Assembly: GCF_964188355.1 (NCBI RefSeq)
Contig: NC_134171.1
Location: forward strand, 83,899,303 to 83,963,302
Source: Buteo buteo
Taxonomy: Eukaryota; Chordata; Aves; Accipitriformes; Accipitridae
Length of the DNA: 64,000 nucleotides
Direction: 5' to 3'
The translations under genes were made by a program, and so were the position numbers. The notes under the pieces were generated by a model, which was not told the DNA's origin, did not search any database, and worked only from the letters and a program-made list of their open reading frames with translations. Below, one piece after another: positions 13,601 to 26,247 of this stretch; within the stretch, counting starts at the first letter, position 1; every line of letters begins with the position of its first letter.

Positions 13601-16600
13601 GTATTATCTATGCCCCTCTCATACTATACCAATTCTAGTTTTTAATATCTTGTGATGAAGTCAAAAAAGTGGCTTTACCTTCAGCCATACAGGCAGAAGT
13701 GCACCTATAAGTCCTCCCTCTCCCTGCCTAACAGCAAGACAACCATATAAGAGAATATTAATCGAAGTTAAAGTATAACAAACCAACTAGGCTTACCTAT
13801 TGTGTTCAGACTCAGGAAAAACAATGTTAAATGGTCCTTACGGCTTTCTTTCAAGACTCGTTACTTAGGGTTTCATCAGCCATAAACAGGCAGGAAATCG
13901 ATAGGCTAAAAATGGGCAGAAAACCCAGTCCTTGGCCCACTGAAGCACTTACAGGATTACCAGCCAGTAGCCAGAAACGAGCGAGTCTGTGGCACAGAAA
14001 CCACTCTCCTATGTATTTTCCTACATACTCTTTTCCTTGGCACCTTACCTTGATTTGATCCTGCTCGCAAGCGTACTCAATGGATTGAAAGATTCTCCAG
14101 GTGCAACGTCGGCGCATTTCCAGCCGAGCAACATAGCGCCGATACCACTGTTGGATCAAGACGGCTGCCTTGAAAGCTAGGGGACAAAACCAGGACCAAC
14201 CTGCTGAGCTGCAGTGGCTGCAGCTGAGGTACCCTGCTACCGCTCCTTTCCCGACCCTGAAAATTGAAGAGCGTCCTTCTTTTTCAGGAGCAAGTTTTCA
14301 GGAAAGGTGTTCTGATGCCTAAATACTAAGGATAACACAACACCTGCTGCTTTTCACCATATTGCAAGAGGCTGATCTGACCCTGCCTGACCAGAGACCT
14401 CTGAAGCACTTCTAACCATCACTGCTGGCTCCTCAGCACCAGAGTTAACAACAACCTATTACGGCCTAAAGATCCAAACACATTCTTCAGTATTAATAAA
14501 CAGTTTTCTCCCTTTCTATTTACCTTGATTATTTTCCTGTCCGTCTTACAGTCCTAGGTACTGGGGCTTCAGGAAACCAGAGATATGACTGAGGCCACAC
14601 AAGGAGTTGGGGTAAAACAAGACACCAAGTCCCCCTCCAGAGCCTTAAAAATATGGGGTTTGTCTACCTTCCTTGAATCCAAATAAATACCTCAGCTTTT
14701 GCAGTTCTGGACAAACTTCAGAAGGGATCTATTCTAGCATAAATGTTAACATACCATTATTCTGGAATAAAATAAAGACAAAATCAACACCCACAGCGAA
14801 AAGAGGGAGACAGATCTTTGGCCACTTAATGACACAGAAGGAACAAAACGCAAGGAATTTCCAGGTGCCGGGTTGTGGTTCAATCCACAGCCAGCACTGG
14901 CACCAGGCTCTTCCCTCCAAACGATGCCTATTTGCCCTGATCTTTAAAACATAACCATTCCTCTGCATTTCCCCAATTCCAGTGTTTTTCATTAAAAGGT
15001 TATTTCAGATGTGCGTGTGCATATTTACAGTGAAGTACATTGGTGCAGTTTCCCATTTCCTTTTTCAAGTTCTGTCACATAACTTTATGTACCTCTAGAA
15101 ACAATTTCATCCTCCTTAGCTGGTTTTTACCCCATTTGGACCGCCTGGTTACTTTACGGCACCTTGCCAACCAGCTCTGCTACTTGGCATCTCCTTTTGA
15201 TTATGCTCCGTGTCCCTTCCTGTTCATTTCTGGAGCCCTACCCTAGAGCCCTATGCTTAAAACATTTTCTAATGATGCTTCTCTGTGTCATCTTTAGCTG
15301 AGGGAGGGAGGGATGACTGCTCTGTCTACAGGCTGGCCCCAAAATCAAATGGAGACGACAGTTACAGGGTTAGCCCTGCTACAGAAGCTCATATTCCCTT
15401 GGCATCTGGTTTGTGAGAGAGCACTACCTCATTCACCAAAGCAGGGAGAGCAATGGGGTGTGGGGGGTGGAAAAGCTTTATAAAAGGAAGGAAATCCCCC
15501 ACTCTTACCCCAAAGGTTGCTAAATGCTGGCAAGAGACAAAGAGATCACATTAATTCAATTAGCTTGCATTAATTATGTAACATAAATCACCCTTCATGT
15601 ACTTCAGCAGGAAACATTGACCTTTACCTAAATAAGATATCCTGATGGTTTACATACTGAAAATAATAATCCTTCTAAATTATGTTACTGTTACAGCACT
15701 AGGAGCTGCAGAGCGCAAAAAGGGAAGAGCCGTTGCTGTTGTGCAGCTGAGGAACTGAGTCACGGTGAAGTCATGGGCAAGAAGGTAAGACTTGGCTAGC
15801 CTTAATTCAAGAACAACTTAAGTATTCTTTGCCTGAGCCTTATATCTTGTTGAAAAAATGCTTACTGATCTGCTGGGCCATGAAAAAATAAAAAAGGCTG
15901 ACTTTTTTCCCTGCAGTTTGGTGCTCCTGATGCTACCTCTTCAAGCCTCCTTTATAACAGACCCAACACTAGCTGCCTTACTCCCTGTACAGTAATTTGG
16001 CTGGCATGTAACCAGAATCACAGTCACAATCACTCTCTAAAATAAACAGCTTCTAAATATCTTGCATTCTGTTAGCAGTGGATAAATGTCCAATTACTGC
16101 AGTAAGGGTCAGATGTATTTCAACTGAATCCCAAGCAGAAATTCATAGTTACAACTCCACATATACTGATGAAAACAAGATCCTTTGAAACATTAAAAAT
16201 AAAATCTATGAAAGACTCGTTATCAAGCGCACAGAGAGCATAGATACCCCCATATACAGCATTTTAAGTTCCAGATGGGCAAGGCATTGGTTTTTTACAC
16301 TACTTTTACAGAGACTGACTCTGCAACTGAAAAAGCCAGATATTCTAATTTACCAGCTTACCTGGGTGAGTTTCATCTGGCAGTGTTTGTACTAGTTTAG
16401 AAAAAAATAACAAAAAAGGAAAAGAAAGATATTTATCTGCATTTTATGAGGATCCAAGCAGTAAACTGAATCATACATCACCATGTAAGCTACTGAAAGC
16501 ATGCCAAAGTGGCAGCACTCAAACTAAAACATGCCTGTTCACGCTAGCAGTATAGTTGACACATCAGCTTACAGGGAGTCTGCACCCTGTCTTGGATTCC

Positions 16601-17947
16601 GCATCCCCTTCTTCACTCAAGTGCAGGGCTGGTTTAACAGAGCTCTGCTGGCTACACTTTCCATCAGGAACAGCCTCTGGGCCTTGTACAAGGCGGACAG
16701 GACACGGCCTGGCACGTTATACTTGGGTGGACAGTCCTAATTAGCTCCAGATCAGCAGATCTGAAGGATTTTGAGAACCAGATTCAAGAAATTCGGAGAG
16801 GTTTTACTCTCATGGGAAACTGTTGATGAGGTATAAGATCTAATGCAGAGTTTCAAGTAAGTAACTAGTTTTATGTTACACTTTGTTTGTTATAGACAAG
16901 CCATTATCATAAAATAGCCCTGAACTTTGTGGGGAAGTCCATGGTACTCTGGTGCTACAGGCAATAGACAAGTCTAACTTACTTAAAAAAAAGATGGGAG
17001 GTTTTCAACAAGGAAAAATTACAAACAAAAAAGGCTGAGTCACAACAGTGTCCCTGCTTTCCGCACTTCTAAATGCAATCACTATTTTTCCTTTCAAAGC
17101 ACTTGCAAGCAGTTTGCACCATACTGCTGTTCTGCCAGTGCTGATGACTGAATGATTCAAACAGCAAAAAGTAATCTGTTTACTTTTTTACACTTCCTTA
17201 TGTGTACAGTCTCACTCATAAACTCCCTTTGTTCCATAGCCGACCTAAGCGCACACCCAAAAAATTGATACTATCATACTGAGGTTTTCATAAAAATAAA
17301 TCGTTACAGCTTCGAGAGCCACAAAAAAGTCTGGATTATTAGCAGAGATTAAGAGCATTGCACTGACATAATTAGAAAAAAAAGCACACTTCTTGCTGTT
17401 CAGCTTTTCTTAGCCACACCATCTTACCTTCTTTAGAACCAGATATATTTGGCTTTGCTAATGCTTCTGCTTTATCAGTCCTGCACCGCTAACACAGTCT
17501 TTAAAAACGGAGTCCACCAGAATCAGCAGGATGATACCATCTATCATCTCACTGTCAGCACGTGACAACACAGGCATTAGCCATCAATTGAGTAATCCAT
17601 CAGATGTTAATTCTAACAAATGGAATTGCTTTTTGCTGCTTCATTCCTGGTCAGGTTTTGGTTGAATTTAATCTAATCCTGGTCTAAACAGCTGTTATTT
17701 TCTCAAGCCTGTGGGTCTTCTGCCTGACAGCTGAGACTCCTTGTCACAGGATACTGAAAGACATAACCTTGCCTCAATGCTATGAAGAAAACCATGTAAC
17801 TCAGAAAAGAAACACATCCACTGCAGCCTCCCAAGGGCATGTGCAGGAGCGGACGGGAAAAGTTTACTTTTCAAAGAATCACTCACCATTTTCAGACTTC
17901 TGGAGGGAGTACTTGTAGTTGGCATTTACAGAACTACCAGATCCCAT
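1666..17947 (-). CDS. PPEF2: Serine/threonine protein phosphatase with EF hands 2 (PPEF2)
   Basis: Sixteen coding exons on the minus strand, 5' to 3': 17947-17887, 14176-14049, 13514-13457, 12292-12117, 11071-10957, 9617-9571, 9130-8964, 8879-8843, 8751-8602, 7813-7478, 6015-5830, 5146-5004, 4506-4400, 3308-3145, 2561-2474, 1844-1666. They sum to 2142 nt, or 713 residues plus stop. The start MGSGSS matches the mammalian N terminus and has A at -3 and G at +4. An IQ motif (about 26-45, IQQWYRRYVARL) should bind calmodulin. The PPP metal and catalytic motifs are all present: GDLHG 180-184, GDFVDRG 209-215, RGNHE 240-244, HGG 294-296, RSHE 471-474. A 112-residue exon (314-425) forms the family's catalytic-domain insert and is poorly conserved. 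Two canonical EF loops lie at 650-661 (DKDHSG) and 690-701 (DFNKDG); a third at 566-577 ends in Asn instead of Glu and is probably degenerate. The protein is about 40 residues shorter than human PPEF2, mainly in the insert and C tail. The family is the vertebrate RdgC relative, expressed in photoreceptors. The intron after exon 12 uses a GC donor. Any 5' UTR exons upstream are not identified. Confidence 0.97.
3990..4110 (-). mobile_element. Diverged CR1-like LINE 3' fragment (tentative)
   Basis: Inside the PPEF2 intron between exons 13 and 14, the plus strand reads a GGNTGAAAGGACTCTAGAGA-like phrase, then a CCACCCAGCCC phrase and a CGTCTTTT block. The order and wording resemble the antisense of avian CR1 3' ends (AAGGGACCTCTAGAGATCA, AGTCCAACCC, ACGTCTTTT). 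Similarity is partial and was judged from memory of the family. The typical terminal ATTCTATG repeat is absent. This is weak evidence for an old CR1 copy and also weak support for an avian or reptilian source. Confidence 0.3.
13044..13064. repeat. C-rich low-complexity tract
   Basis: A run of cytosines interrupted by two adenines lies in the PPEF2 intron between coding exons 3 and 4. The minus (transcribed-sense) strand is therefore G-rich and could fold as a G-quadruplex in the pre-mRNA. No other function is visible. Confidence 0.6.
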
Positions 17948-18478
17948 GTTCTCCAACCAATGCTCCTAGAACGTTGCAGACTGGCACGGTATCACCAAAA
18001 CCGCGAAAGAGATGCAGGAAAGACCATTCAGTCAGAATCAAAACAGCTGCAACATGTCCCACAGTGCCGAGAATCTATAATTAAATACATTAACGCTTAT
18101 TAAGATCAACGAGCAGATGGCCTGTCTTGAGCCCAGGTACATCTTCTACTACCAGTTTTTTCCAGCTACTTTGTTGTCTTCTAGACAATCTGAGGTGAGG
18201 ATTTCTGTCTTACTGTTTCAAATTTCGAGTCAGCTATATGAATAGGAATCTTTTCAGCACCTTTCATAATTGTATAAAAATAGCAGAGATTGCCTAACTA
18301 GGTACTGTAATTGTATGGTAGATGCATAAATCAGGCATTCATGTACTCTCACAGTACCTCACATGCCTCAAAATATTAAACTCTTAGCAATATGGCAGTC
18401 TTTGACCTGAACCTTCATTTCAGATGCTACAATAAAATAATCTTGATTGAGTTTTGAGAGCAGACTACATGTCCAAAT

Positions 18479-18551
18479 CCTCATGCAACCTCCCCGCTTC
18501 CTCATGCACCCTCCCCGCTTCCTCATGCACCCTCCCCGCTTCCTCATGCAC
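18479..18551. repeat. 21-bp minisatellite, about 3.5 copies
   Basis: Three consecutive 21-bp units (18479-18499, 18500-18520, 18521-18541) and a 10-bp partial unit read CCTCATGCACCCTCCCCGCT plus a final T. The first copy differs by one base (A for C). It lies about 530 bp upstream of the PPEF2 initiator codon, so it sits in the 5' flank or a 5' UTR intron. Near-identity of the units suggests recent expansion and probable length polymorphism. Confidence 0.93.
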
Positions 18552-21500
18552 AGCCGAAGCGCCTGGATGAAGGTGCTAAAATACTACACATGACTGCATG
18601 TGGGAGGCATTCATACACTGTACAGAAAAAAAAGAAAAAAGTTTTTCAGTACTGATCAGGAACCATAAGAGTCATTAAGGTGATTTATTAACAATCAGTA
18701 TATGCAGACAAATATTCATGCATATAGCCATCTGTGAAGGATAACTCTCATTATGAGGGATGAGCACACAAATGGTATTTAGATCTCTTTGCAGTGCCAC
18801 AGCTAGAGGGGAGATAAGTCTAAAATAACAATTAGCTATCATAAGAAAATAATCAGCTTTGTTAAACACTGCTTTCCTTCACCTTGTGGATCTGCTTGAG
18901 TGTGGGAGCATAGTATACCATCAATCGCTCAGATCCTGACCAGTATAAGAGGACAGGACAGCCAGAGTTTTGTAACCTCACTGCTGCAGAAAGATCTGGT
19001 CAGAGCAAACGGATGCTATCTCAAGATTAGGTCAAATTCTGAAATCTCTCACTTTTAGGACAACCAGAATGTCGTTCACAGTCGGACATGTTTCCTCTGG
19101 AAAAAAAAACCAAAACAATCACGTACTACTGCCAAAGCGGTCCCAAGCTGTATCGTGTAAGAATTATACAGATTCTTATCCTAACCCAGAACTGGGGGAG
19201 GAGAAATCTGAGAAAGGGAGGGAAGTGAAGGAAATAAACACCTGTAAAAATGTTAAGCCTGGTCCTAGCAGGAGACCACAGCTCAAAGGATTTTGAAGGG
19301 TCAGGACAGTGTGACTACAGAGGCAGTTCTCCCCAGCAGAGGGAAAAGTCCTTCTCCTTTTCTCGCTTCCTGCAATCCTTTTGCCTCCTTCAATCTCTTT
19401 CCACCTAACCCACGTCTTTCCTCTCAAAATAGCTACAGATCTGCACAAACGCTAATTGAAGGAGCACGTCCGGTGTTGTATAAGGTGCGTGTGTGCAGTG
19501 TTTGCTCAGGAGGATGAACTGTGCCAAACAACATTTCAGCATAGAAAGTTTCTAAGGCAAGTGAAATGCTGAAATTCTTTACCTTGCCTAGGATGCCAAA
19601 TTGCACAATGGCATCTTCACAATAACTGGGTGACGCAACAGGAGGATATGCAGCAATGCTCTCAACAAAATACCGATTGCTCTGGTTTTATTCTAACAAC
19701 ATTATTTCATAACATTGTCAGAAATGGCCTGAAATCACTGCTGAATTATGCCCAGTTATATCTGGTCCTTTATGGCCTTTGTGCTTAAATAATGCAGGTA
19801 CTCTGACAACTTTTCAGATTATTAACTACTGAAATGGACAATTGGACACAAAAATCAGAAACCCTAGCATTTAAGGCTCTTATTTGTAACCTCCTGTACA
19901 AGGCAAATCCCATTTCAGGAAAAACAAATTTTCAAGCTCAGAATTTCTGAGTGTAGCCTTCTAACTCCCATCTCGCTAGCCAAACAAAAATTTATTTTCA
20001 AAGACAAAGATCTGAAGATTTCAGCAAGTATTAGCTGTCCAGAGAAACAATGATGTGAATGATTCACTCTGTATCAGGAGCTTGCCTTAGAAACAACCCT
20101 CCCCAAGCACCTCTACTTACTGCATCCCGATACAACCTTGCAGAGCATTCTGAAACACCGTGACGCAGGTTCCTTTCAGATAAAATGACACCAGAAGACA
20201 CACTCCAGCTACTAATAGGAGTTCTGTCCACAAGACCAGATTCAAGCCAGTCCCAAGAAAAAAATCCTGAAACATGGTTAGTGTAGACAACTGTTCCTCC
20301 ACACTGGGGGTCAACACAGCCTGTGTGCCTACACGCATTTTCAGTGCTGCTTCAGAACCTGACAGTACCAGCTTCAAAGGAAGACAGATGCTTCAGCTTT
20401 TTGGAAGAGGTGAGTGCCTTTAAAGATACTCTTAAAAACGCAAATATGAGGAAAAAAGTCCTTATTCAGGAACTAGAACACTTCCAGATCACTTCTAAAA
20501 AATGGAGAACAAATTTGAAGCAAACGCTCAAGTACAGAGTTAGGTACTTCGCTTGCTTAAGATGCGTTCAGGGGTAGTGCCTATCTCTTTTGATAAAATG
20601 TGACCTTGGATTTGACAGGACCTTTGGAGACGGAATAAAACTTGTTCTCATTTCCCTCCTTCCCTGCAAAACAAACAAGCATTTGTTATTTGGAGAGCCT
20701 TACTTTAAAAATAAATTTTGTCCATCCATACCGAGGGATGGTCTAGTACTAGTGTGCCCTAGGAGCACCCGCAGAGAGCAAGCACAGGCAACAGCACCTG
20801 CCTGTTTATCTTATCATGAATGATCTTGTTGACAGGCCTCTCCCAAGCAATTCTTGGAGCTCCAAACTTTTTCACTTCATTACCCTCAAATTTTTCTGAC
20901 GGCCATAGCCTGAGCAAGGCAGTGCACAGCAGTAAACCAGAAACTCCAATGGAATCAAACCTGTTTCAAGGGTGGGAGGAGTGAGGAAGAAATAGAGCCA
21001 GTGCAACTGCTCAGCACTTCTCAACCTTCCTCATCCACCGAACAGTGACGTGCACCCCTCTCCTTCCTAAATTCCTGTACCCGAGAAAAAGAAGACGAAG
21101 AGAGGCCCACAAAGACATGGCCTGGAAGACTTGATGAACGGTGGCATCAACTCAAATATAAGCTGTATTAAACAACCAGGTGAGACAAAATGATGCAGCT
21201 AGGAAATAGTCAGCTACAAACTGCTCCTTTCTCATATTGCTCTTGGCCACTGTTCCCCTCTGGCAGAGATGTTTACATTTTCTCTGGTGCAGCTAAAAGG
21301 CCTCTAAAACAGGCTTTCCTCACGCCTTCTGAGAAGATGCAATACATCCATATGAGGCTCTCCCCTGGTACGCGCCGCTGCATAGAGCATCTGCTAGCAA
21401 ACATGCATGCTGTAAGTAAAGCAAGTTGATAAAACCCGCTGTATGCACTTACGCCAGGGCAGAACTAAACCACCACCAAAAAAAGCGTGGACTCAGGAAC

Positions 21501-24500
21501 CACATGTGGACATAGACAACTAACAGAACAATCAAGTTCAGTGCCTCAGAAGAAGACCACAGACACACAGGAAAGGTGCATGTTCCCTGTTCCACCGGAG
21601 ATAGCGTTCTAAAGGCAGGAGAAACATTTAACAGCCGCGCTCCACACACACCTCCCAAGCCAAGGGATAATATACTCATTTTTGCGACACTTAAAACACA
21701 AGCTGCCAATTTGTTTAATACTACCCTACAATACCACATAAAACTCATTAAAGGAAAACTTGCACAAATCCATTTGTGTCAACCACCCCAAAACAAGAAC
21801 AACAAAAGCCTAGGTAAATTTCCTAGCTTACTGTAAAAATTATTTTAACTCCTTCAAAACCAAAGCAAGTGACAGCATTTTTAATCAAATCCTACACACT
21901 CTGTCACATCACTGAGCTTCTCCACATTACAGATCTGTACAGAATTTGGTGCTCTGCGCACATGAATTGAAGGCCGCCTGCAAGGAATGCTGAAGTGAAT
22001 GCGAAGCTAACTCCAGAACAACAGGGCTCCTAGGAAAGATGACACACTTCACATGTTATGTGCACAACTGAATCCCCACTAACTTGTCAATTTTATAGAT
22101 AAACAACTGAGAGAAGAGATGAGTAGAATATAGAAGGCAATCAGAGGATACAACACTTTCTGAAAGTCTACTAGGAGAAAAGCTGAAAGAGACATGTCTG
22201 AGGGGAACAGAAATTTGAAGTTCTGCTAAAAGAAAAACACCAACAGTTTGTTTAAGAGCTACAGATGAATTAAAAAAAAAAAATCAAATACTTCTCCCAA
22301 GAATAAAAATGGTAGCTAGCGCTAGGGCAAGTGATGATCCTGCCTTGCTCTCCTAGAGTAAATACCTATGTATATCCCACGTGTACATCAGACTCGGCAC
22401 GTTTCGTAGCTGGAAATGAGATGGTGAAGCTTGTTTTGTTTTATACATGCACTGACCTCTGCACCTGCACAGTTACTGCAGTGCCAAAAAGGAGAATTTA
22501 AGATAGAAAACTCACAACGGCAGTTTTATACAGCTTGACGTACAAAAAGGATATTTCACCTCAAACTCTGGGTGCTGAGTAATTACTTCTGAACACAACA
22601 CATTGCTACAGAGAAATAAAAAGGAAAACGCAACTTACCTTACCACCGATTTCTAACATGGATTTATTAAGATAAATACAACAGAAGCTCTCCACTTCTT
22701 AAATTTTTGTTTCTATTCAGTACCCAAAGTGATCAATAATCTCTGAAGTTAGTTGCTCAATAACAGATTCAGAAACTCCTCCTCAGAATCTAAATAATCA
22801 AGTAAGCTGTTCCCTCAGGCATGCAGCAGAAAGTGCCATGTCTTTCGGCACCCGCGGTATAGAATGCGTGTGCTGTTCTGCAGCAAGTGCAGACCCTTCG
22901 ATATATTTACTGCACAGTTGTTTTGAGCAGCCTTAAGAATCCTCTCCCATGTGATGGTTAAGAAAGGCTACAGATCTGAAATGGATTAGGATTACTGAAG
23001 AGGATTATGAATGAGAAATACAGTACCTTGGCCTCTCTCATGCTAAGAGTCGGTGTTTACACACTTTCAAGTTGCATTTTGCTAAATGCAAACTTCTGGA
23101 GGAAAAAGAATTAAAGGTTTCGTGCATTCCCTATGTTGGGCAGAAAAATCTTTTGGGCTTTGTAGCTAGGGAATCTGTACTGCAGAAACAAAAGGATGGA
23201 AGGAGCAATGATAATGTATTTAACTTAGTTCTATTTAATTGCTTAACAATTCTAAGTCATGAATCTGACTGGGCTTGAGAAAGCAGAAAAGCTATTTTAC
23301 TTCCCAGTCTCTAAAAAGTGGACACACAAAGCAGATGAAATCTCAAACAGAAGAACGATCAGCAAGCAATTTAAATAACTACAAATTACCCTCCTTTTTT
23401 AAAAAACAAACAAGATCCCACAAAACACCCAAACCCTCCTAAAACAATCACTGCAACATTTTAATGTTTCCAGCATTGTTAAGATGGTTTTATTTAAAGT
23501 ATTAACAATCCTGTCTCTCTGCATTTTTATCAACTTTAAATTCTTACACAAAAGCAGCTAAACACATTTCACAGGTTAAATCATCTACTTTGTAAGACAT
23601 GTCATTTACCACTTTCTCAGTGTTTGTATTTTAGCTTGTCATTAAACTAAGACCATAAAGTTATGTATCCTTTTGGTTAGCAAAAAAAGTATTCAAGCTG
23701 GCATAAAGGCTATATTTTGTTGGCAATGAGGCTGTCTGAAAGTTTATAAACGGATGAAATGCAAGGTTTTCTTCAATAAAATAATTCAAAAGAAAAAAAG
23801 CAAAACAAAATAAAATCAGACTTCTTCAAATCTAGTTCCCTTTCTTGTTTAAATCTCAGAAAACCCTACATTTCCATAAACTGCTCTGTGGCTGGGCCCG
23901 AGCAAGTTCTGAACAGCTGATAAGACACAAAAACAACAGGAGCAGACAATTGTTTCCCAAATATTTATGGATACCAAGTATTTATACGCTCCAGACTCAT
24001 TTGTGCACATGGAAACAAATACATTTGATTGAATTCATATACCACTGAGAGCCTGGGCGCACCACTGCCAGAAGATAATCAGCCTAACGCTGCCAAGGTC
24101 AAGGTGACTATGCAAAGTTACACCTGTAAGGATCCTTTTGTCTTTACTTGTGGGTGGCTGTTACATAAAGAAAACCTGCTGGGATCAGGATTCAGTGCCT
24201 GCTCTGTGAATTAAAGCAATGTCATTCTGAAATCTCAAGGATATTGTGAATGCTGTTATTTAAATCTTCCTCCCGGAACACTCTGGTTTTCAAATTTATC
24301 ATTCGGGCATACGACTGCTAACATCGTTGTACAAACTGGGTCAAGGCAAAGCTTGCAGCACATTTATCCAGGCAGTAGTAGAGGATGCAGGTAAGTAGGT
24401 TATTAACACTTAGCCAGACTCAGCACAAGGAGATAAAGGGCCCACATCTCCAGAAAGCTCTCTCAGGAACGCTTTGCATAACTGGTGCACAAATACTGGA

Positions 24501-26197
24501 GGTGACATTGCACGTATGTGGAAGTGGTGCTCTGACCTAACACTCTGATCACACCTTCTTCTCTCAGGTAAAATTCTCACTGGCATTAGCAGGAATTTTG
24601 TCCAGTGGAGAATGGGACTTCTAAGCTTTACGTGAAGGTATCCACTGGTCTCTACTCGTTAAACCCTTCAGTATTTCTGGGGTGCTCCCAAGAAGTGCCT
24701 GAATTCAACATGCGGTCACAGCACAACCCGAGAAATAAATAACCCCACTCCTCAGCGCTATAGAAATTAGTTGTAAACTTTCTATTGAAGACAACTTTAA
24801 AATATAGAAAAGGAAAACCATCCCCTTTCTAACCTCACTGCTATCCCATCACAAGCTTCTCTCATCTGTTGGGGGAAAAGTCTGTATTATCACACCTCCT
24901 GATTTTTGATGAATATAATCACCGTAGTGTACAGCTATGCACGCAGCTAACTGCTGCATCTGACCCTGCTCATGATCGCAAGACCCTCACAGATCAGTGA
25001 AAAGCACGATGACATTAGGAATAACACCACAAGTCTTCATAAATCAAGCCATCAGCTGCATATTTTTATTCACTTAAGTCAGATCTACAGGCCATGCAAA
25101 ATATATGAAATTTTTATTTATTAGTCAGCACATAAGTACATTCAAATTGCACAGCTCTTTCCAAAAACAGTAAAAGCAATTTTTAGCCATCAACATCTGC
25201 TAGGACATCAACATAATTACAACAAAAATCAAACTTCCATTACAGTTCATTAACAGTAGCATCTGCAACACTTCAAAGAATTAACAAGTTGTTATTATTT
25301 CCTGAGTGGTTCACATAATTAATAAGCCAAAACAACTCTACTGCTTGTGAGACTGATTTTAAAAGCATGTGCCGGTCTTGGAAAGCTTCAGCTTTTCACT
25401 CATTTTGTCTGTTGAAATAAAAAGATAGATAAATAGATAAATAAGAGAGCACAGGTTTGTGTGGAGCTAAGAAACAAACAAACTCTTCAGAATCTCTAAA
25501 AGAAAGGAATTACTCGTGCTAAAATCAAATGTCCACTGTAACTGCTACAAATACAACACTAGTAAGAGTTTAAGAACCTATTCAAACTGGAATGCAGCTT
25601 GTGCTCCTGCTGAGACCATGCAACCAGAGTTTCTTGGAATAGAAATAAATATAACTTAGTATCTTTCTCTGAACACACTAAAGCTACCACCTGAGGCATC
25701 TTTTATGTTCAAGCACTTTGACTTTTTCTGCAAGTTCACAGGACAAAACCCTCAACAGATGCTAATGTTCAGTCGCCTGTGAGCGGCTGTTGCAAATTCA
25801 GCTTGATCTTTCTTGGTGCCAAGTGCACCAACCCCCAGTCCTGCTGGGATGCAGTTCGCTCTGGTGGGGCTTCCTGTCATAGTCAACCACCTGGAGACAT
25901 GCGAAACGTATCGCAGAAGTGGGACTAGTAAAAATAATACCTAAATGTTCACAGAAGGAACCTCTACCTTTAGGTCTCAACAACACCCACCCCTTCCTCT
26001 CTGATAAAGCACTTTTCCTAAGATAATCTCCACGAGTTTTGCAAAGAAAGTCAATACTTAACTCTATCTCTGGAACAACAAGGGAAGGTATTTACCCAAG
26101 GTCAATAAGCAAACCAAGGGGAGAATCAGGAATTCCGACTAGGTCACCTGAGTGCCACTGGTGTGCTTTGTCCCTCAATGACTCTTCAGCTGAAATT

Positions 26198-26203
26198 TTT
26201 ATT
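26198..26203 (-). terminator. Candidate NAAA poly(A) signal
   Basis: An AATAAA hexamer on the minus strand begins about 45 bp after the NAAA stop codon. That would give a very short 3' UTR, and the downstream sequence is not strongly GT-rich. Further AATAAA motifs on the minus strand near 25065 and 25112 are alternatives for a longer 3' UTR. The choice cannot be made from sequence alone. Confidence 0.35.
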
Positions 26204-26247
26204 TGAGTACAAGTAACTAGGAGTACCAGCACGCTACTTACACCGCT

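Larger units (their letters stand above)
17948..26247. other. Non-coding spacer: PPEF2 5' flank and NAAA 3' flank
   Basis: About 8.3 kb separate the PPEF2 initiator codon from the NAAA stop codon. It must hold the PPEF2 promoter and any 5' UTR exons plus the NAAA 3' UTR, but no CpG island marks the PPEF2 start, in keeping with a tissue-restricted gene. Open frames here are all under 100 codons and none resembles a known protein. The visible structure is the minisatellite at 18479-18551, a short GATA/AAATA-type simple repeat near 25423-25445 and scattered A-rich tracts. Confidence 0.6.
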
